Shown piece after piece: positions 6,449-8,440 of a stretch of 8,440 nt of DNA; the first letter of the stretch is position 1; each line of letters begins with the position of its first letter. The position numbers and the translations under genes are program-made. A model generated the notes under the pieces. It was not told where the DNA came from, did not search any database, and worked only from the letters and a program-made list of their open reading frames with translations. The DNA comes from Comamonadaceae bacterium (GTDB lineage Bacteria > Pseudomonadota > Gammaproteobacteria > Burkholderiales > Burkholderiaceae_C), in assembly GCA_021286965.1 (NCBI GenBank), contig JAJTBK010000561.1, positions 1 through 8,440 of the forward strand, written 5' to 3'.

Positions 6449-8440
6449 ATGATCCCGCTCTACCTCATCTCCGTCATCACCCTGGCCGTGCTCGGGGTGG
6501 CGTTCCTGATCTGCTGGAACGCCGCGCGCATGAACCAGGCGGCGCTGCTGTGGGGCGTGGGGCACCTGGCGCTGGCCGGGGCCTCGTACCTGGGCTATCG
6601 CTTTCAGCTGCAGGGGCACCCGCTCCTGGGGCTGCTGGCGACGGTGCTGACGGGGCTGTTCCTGGTCTGCCTGCATGGTGCCACCGAGGCCATGCGTGCG
6701 CGCCCACTGGGCTGGCGCCGGCTGCTGCGGCGCACCTTGAGCATGGTGTTGCTGGTGGGGATCGTCGGCTTTGCCGGCGACCAGATGGCCGGGCGCCTGA
6801 TGGTGCTGGCGCTGATGCTGCTCACTTACGGTGCCACTGCCACCCTCATCTGGCGCCTGGGCGAGCGTCCGGCTGGCGCCGCGCTGGCGTTCAAGGCGCT
6901 GAGCTATTTGCTGTACCTGGTCGAGCCCGAGGCCGTGGGCACGCCGTTCCAGAGCGCGCCGCTGCTGATGCTCGGCTGGCTGTCGAACCTGGCCCTGGGG
7001 CTGGCACTGATCGACCTGGCGATTCGCCTGGCGCAGCAGCGTCTGAACAACGTTCTCAAATACCTGCCTGACCCGTTGGTGGCGCGCAACCTGCAGGGGC
7101 AGGTGGTGTTTTGCAACGAGCGCTTTGCCCAGCTCGCGGGCGTGGCCTCGCCGGCTGCCCTGGTCGGGCAGCCGATTCCGCCACTGGCACGCGAGCCGCA
7201 GGAGGCCCAGGCGCTGATCGACAAGGTCAACGCCATGGCGCGTTCGGCAGCGCTCGACGAGCCCCTGTGCCTGGAGCGCCAGATCGAGCCGGCGCAGGGG
7301 GCGCCGTTTCCGGCCGAGCTGCTGTTTTCCAGCTACACGCACATGGGCGTATCGGTGGTGCTGTGCCAGATCCGCGATCTGAGCGAGCGCAAGCGCGCCG
7401 AGCAGGAGCGCCTGCGCCAGGCGAACACCGATTTACTCACCGGGCTGGCGAACCGGGCCTTTTTGCTGCAGCAACTCGATGCCGTGCTGTGGGTGGCGCA
7501 GCGCCAGGGGCAGGAATGTGCGGTGCTGCTGATCGACCTGGATCACTTCAAGAAAATCAACGACACCCTGGGCCATGCCTTCGGCGACCGGGTGCTGCGC
7601 GACGTCGCCCAGGTGCTGCAGGAGCAGTTGCAGGAGGGTGACTTGCTGGCGCGCCTGAGTGGTGACGAATTCGTGCTGGTGCTCACCGGCCTGGCGCCGC
7701 GCACCGGCATCTTGCAGGTCGAGGCGCGGGCGCTGGCGGTGCAAACGCTGCTGCGCGAACGCCTGGCGCCGGCCGAGGGCGATTTCCAGACCAACGCCAG
7801 CATCGGCATCAGCCTGGGCGGCAGCGGTGTGCTGCTCGACGGCGCGACGCTGCTGCAGCAGGCCGAGATGGCGATGTACGAGGCCAAGGGCCGGGGGCGC
7901 GGCAGCTGGTGCTTTTTCGACAGCGGCATGGACGCCCGCCTGGCCGAGTCGCTGCGCCTGGAGGCGGCGCTGCGCCAGGCCATTGCCCGGGGCGAGCTGC
8001 AGCTGCATTACCAGCCGATCTACGATGCGCGCAGTGGCCGCCTGGCCAAGGCCGAGGCGCTCTTGCGCTGGCACAACCCGCAGCTGGGCTGGGTCTCGCC
8101 GGCGCGCTTCATTCCGTTGGCGGAAGAATCAGCGCTGATCCTGGAGATTGGCCAGTGGGTGCTCGACGAGGCGCTGCGCCAGCTGGTGCAGTGGCGCACC
8201 GAGAACGGCGCGGCGCCGGTGGTCAGCATCAACGTCTCGGCGCGCCAGTTTGCCCAGCCGGGCTTCGAGGAGCGCCTGTGGATCGGGCTGCGGCGCCACG
8301 ATCTGCCACCGGGCAGCATCGAGCTGGAGCTGACCGAGACGTTGCTTGCCAGCCAGGACGATGGCGTGGGCGCGCTGCTGCAGCGCCTGCACGTGGCCGG
8401 CGTGGGGCTGTCGCTCGATGACTTTGGCACCGGCTACTCC
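6449..8440 (+). CDS. Membrane-anchored PAS-GGDEF-EAL cyclic-di-GMP protein, 3' end missing
   Basis: The frame is open for 664 codons from the ATG at 6449 to the right edge. The product is an inner-membrane sensor predicted to control cyclic di-GMP. About seven hydrophobic segments lie at residues 3-23, 33-51, 58-79, 96-110, 115-136, 143-158 and 168-192; I do not recognise them as MASE, MHYT or CHASE. A PAS-like domain follows at about 198-312, with LSERKRAEQERLRQ as the linker, then GGDEF at about 320-480 and EAL from about 498. GGDEF has TDLLTGLANR, DLDHFKKIND (363-372) and SGDEF at 404-408. The inhibitory RxxD site is lost (Q395 in place of R, D398 kept). The EAL part keeps EALLR (E536, R540), N595, ELTET (627-631) and DDFGTGYS (657-664), where the window ends before the catalytic lysine and later residues. 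ATG 6449 is chosen because it includes the first membrane segment; no clear Shine-Dalgarno is seen, and ATG 6530 would remove that segment. It follows waaA by 71 bases on the same strand and may be read from the same transcript or its own promoter. Confidence 0.93.
   Translation, partial: MIPLYLISVITLAVLGVAFLICWNAARMNQAALLWGVGHLALAGASYLGYRFQLQGHPLLGLLATVLTGLFLVCLHGATEAMRARPLGWRRLLRRTLSMVLLVGIVGFAGDQMAGRLMVLALMLLTYGATATLIWRLGERPAGAALAFKALSYLLYLVEPEAVGTPFQSAPLLMLGWLSNLALGLALIDLAIRLAQQRLNNVLKYLPDPLVARNLQGQVVFCNERFAQLAGVASPAALVGQPIPPLAREPQEAQALIDKVNAMARSAALDEPLCLERQIEPAQGAPFPAELLFSSYTHMGVSVVLCQIRDLSERKRAEQERLRQANTDLLTGLANRAFLLQQLDAVLWVAQRQGQECAVLLIDLDHFKKINDTLGHAFGDRVLRDVAQVLQEQLQEGDLLARLSGDEFVLVLTGLAPRTGILQVEARALAVQTLLRERLAPAEGDFQTNASIGISLGGSGVLLDGATLLQQAEMAMYEAKGRGRGSWCFFDSGMDARLAESLRLEAALRQAIARGELQLHYQPIYDARSGRLAKAEALLRWHNPQLGWVSPARFIPLAEESALILEIGQWVLDEALRQLVQWRTENGAAPVVSINVSARQFAQPGFEERLWIGLRRHDLPPGSIELELTETLLASQDDGVGALLQRLHVAGVGLSLDDFGTGYS

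Noticed and set aside
7111..8421. Several + strand frames inside the 6449-8440 gene (for example 7111-7641 and 7909-8421)
   Set aside because: They are out of frame with the continuous PAS-GGDEF-EAL reading frame, which explains the whole stretch with intact motifs.
1..8440. CRISPR array, tRNA or rRNA gene, transposase or phage gene
   Set aside because: No regularly spaced direct repeats, tRNA-like cloverleaf, rRNA sequence or mobile-element protein was seen on either strand.

Overview
The window comes from a very GC-rich chromosome (by eye about 70% G+C) with strong third-position G/C bias. The protein families, the TACAAT-type -10 box and the short AT-richer dispersed repeats all look like a beta-proteobacterium of the Burkholderiales, most likely Comamonadaceae (Acidovorax/Comamonas/Alicycliphilus-like). 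That placement is inferred from pattern recognition, not from a database search.

Layout: (1) 1-1019 (+) is the C-terminal part of a TIGR03862/HI0933-type FAD flavoprotein, cut by the left edge. (2) 1028-1071 is a strong hairpin plus T-tract terminator, built from a copy of the dispersed repeat and overlapping the end of the next gene. (3) 3514-1049 (-) is an 821-residue soluble PAS-PAS-PAS-GGDEF-EAL protein, convergent with gene 1. (4) 3515-3633 is a 119-base divergent intergenic region with overlapping dyads, a TACAAT -10 box and a ribosome binding site. (5) 3634-5022 (+) is phosphomannomutase/phosphoglucomutase with a GTG start. (6) 5019-6377 (+) is waaA, Kdo transferase, overlapping gene 5 by four bases and carrying an AT-richer in-frame insertion. 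(7) 6378-6448 is a gap holding another repeat copy. (8) 6449 to the right edge (+) is a membrane-anchored PAS-GGDEF-EAL protein, cut in its EAL domain. No stretch over 300 bases lacks a gene.

Function: genes 5 and 6 form a two-gene cell-envelope unit, one making hexose-1-phosphates for sugar nucleotides and the other attaching Kdo to lipid A. They are flanked by two different cyclic-di-GMP proteins. The soluble one keeps an inhibitory RxxD I-site but has unusual EAL-loop residues. The membrane one has lost the I-site arginine but has standard EAL motifs as far as visible. I see no new multi-gene system. The most distinctive signal is a dispersed inverted-repeat family that serves as a terminator once, as coding sequence inside waaA once, and as intergenic sequence once.
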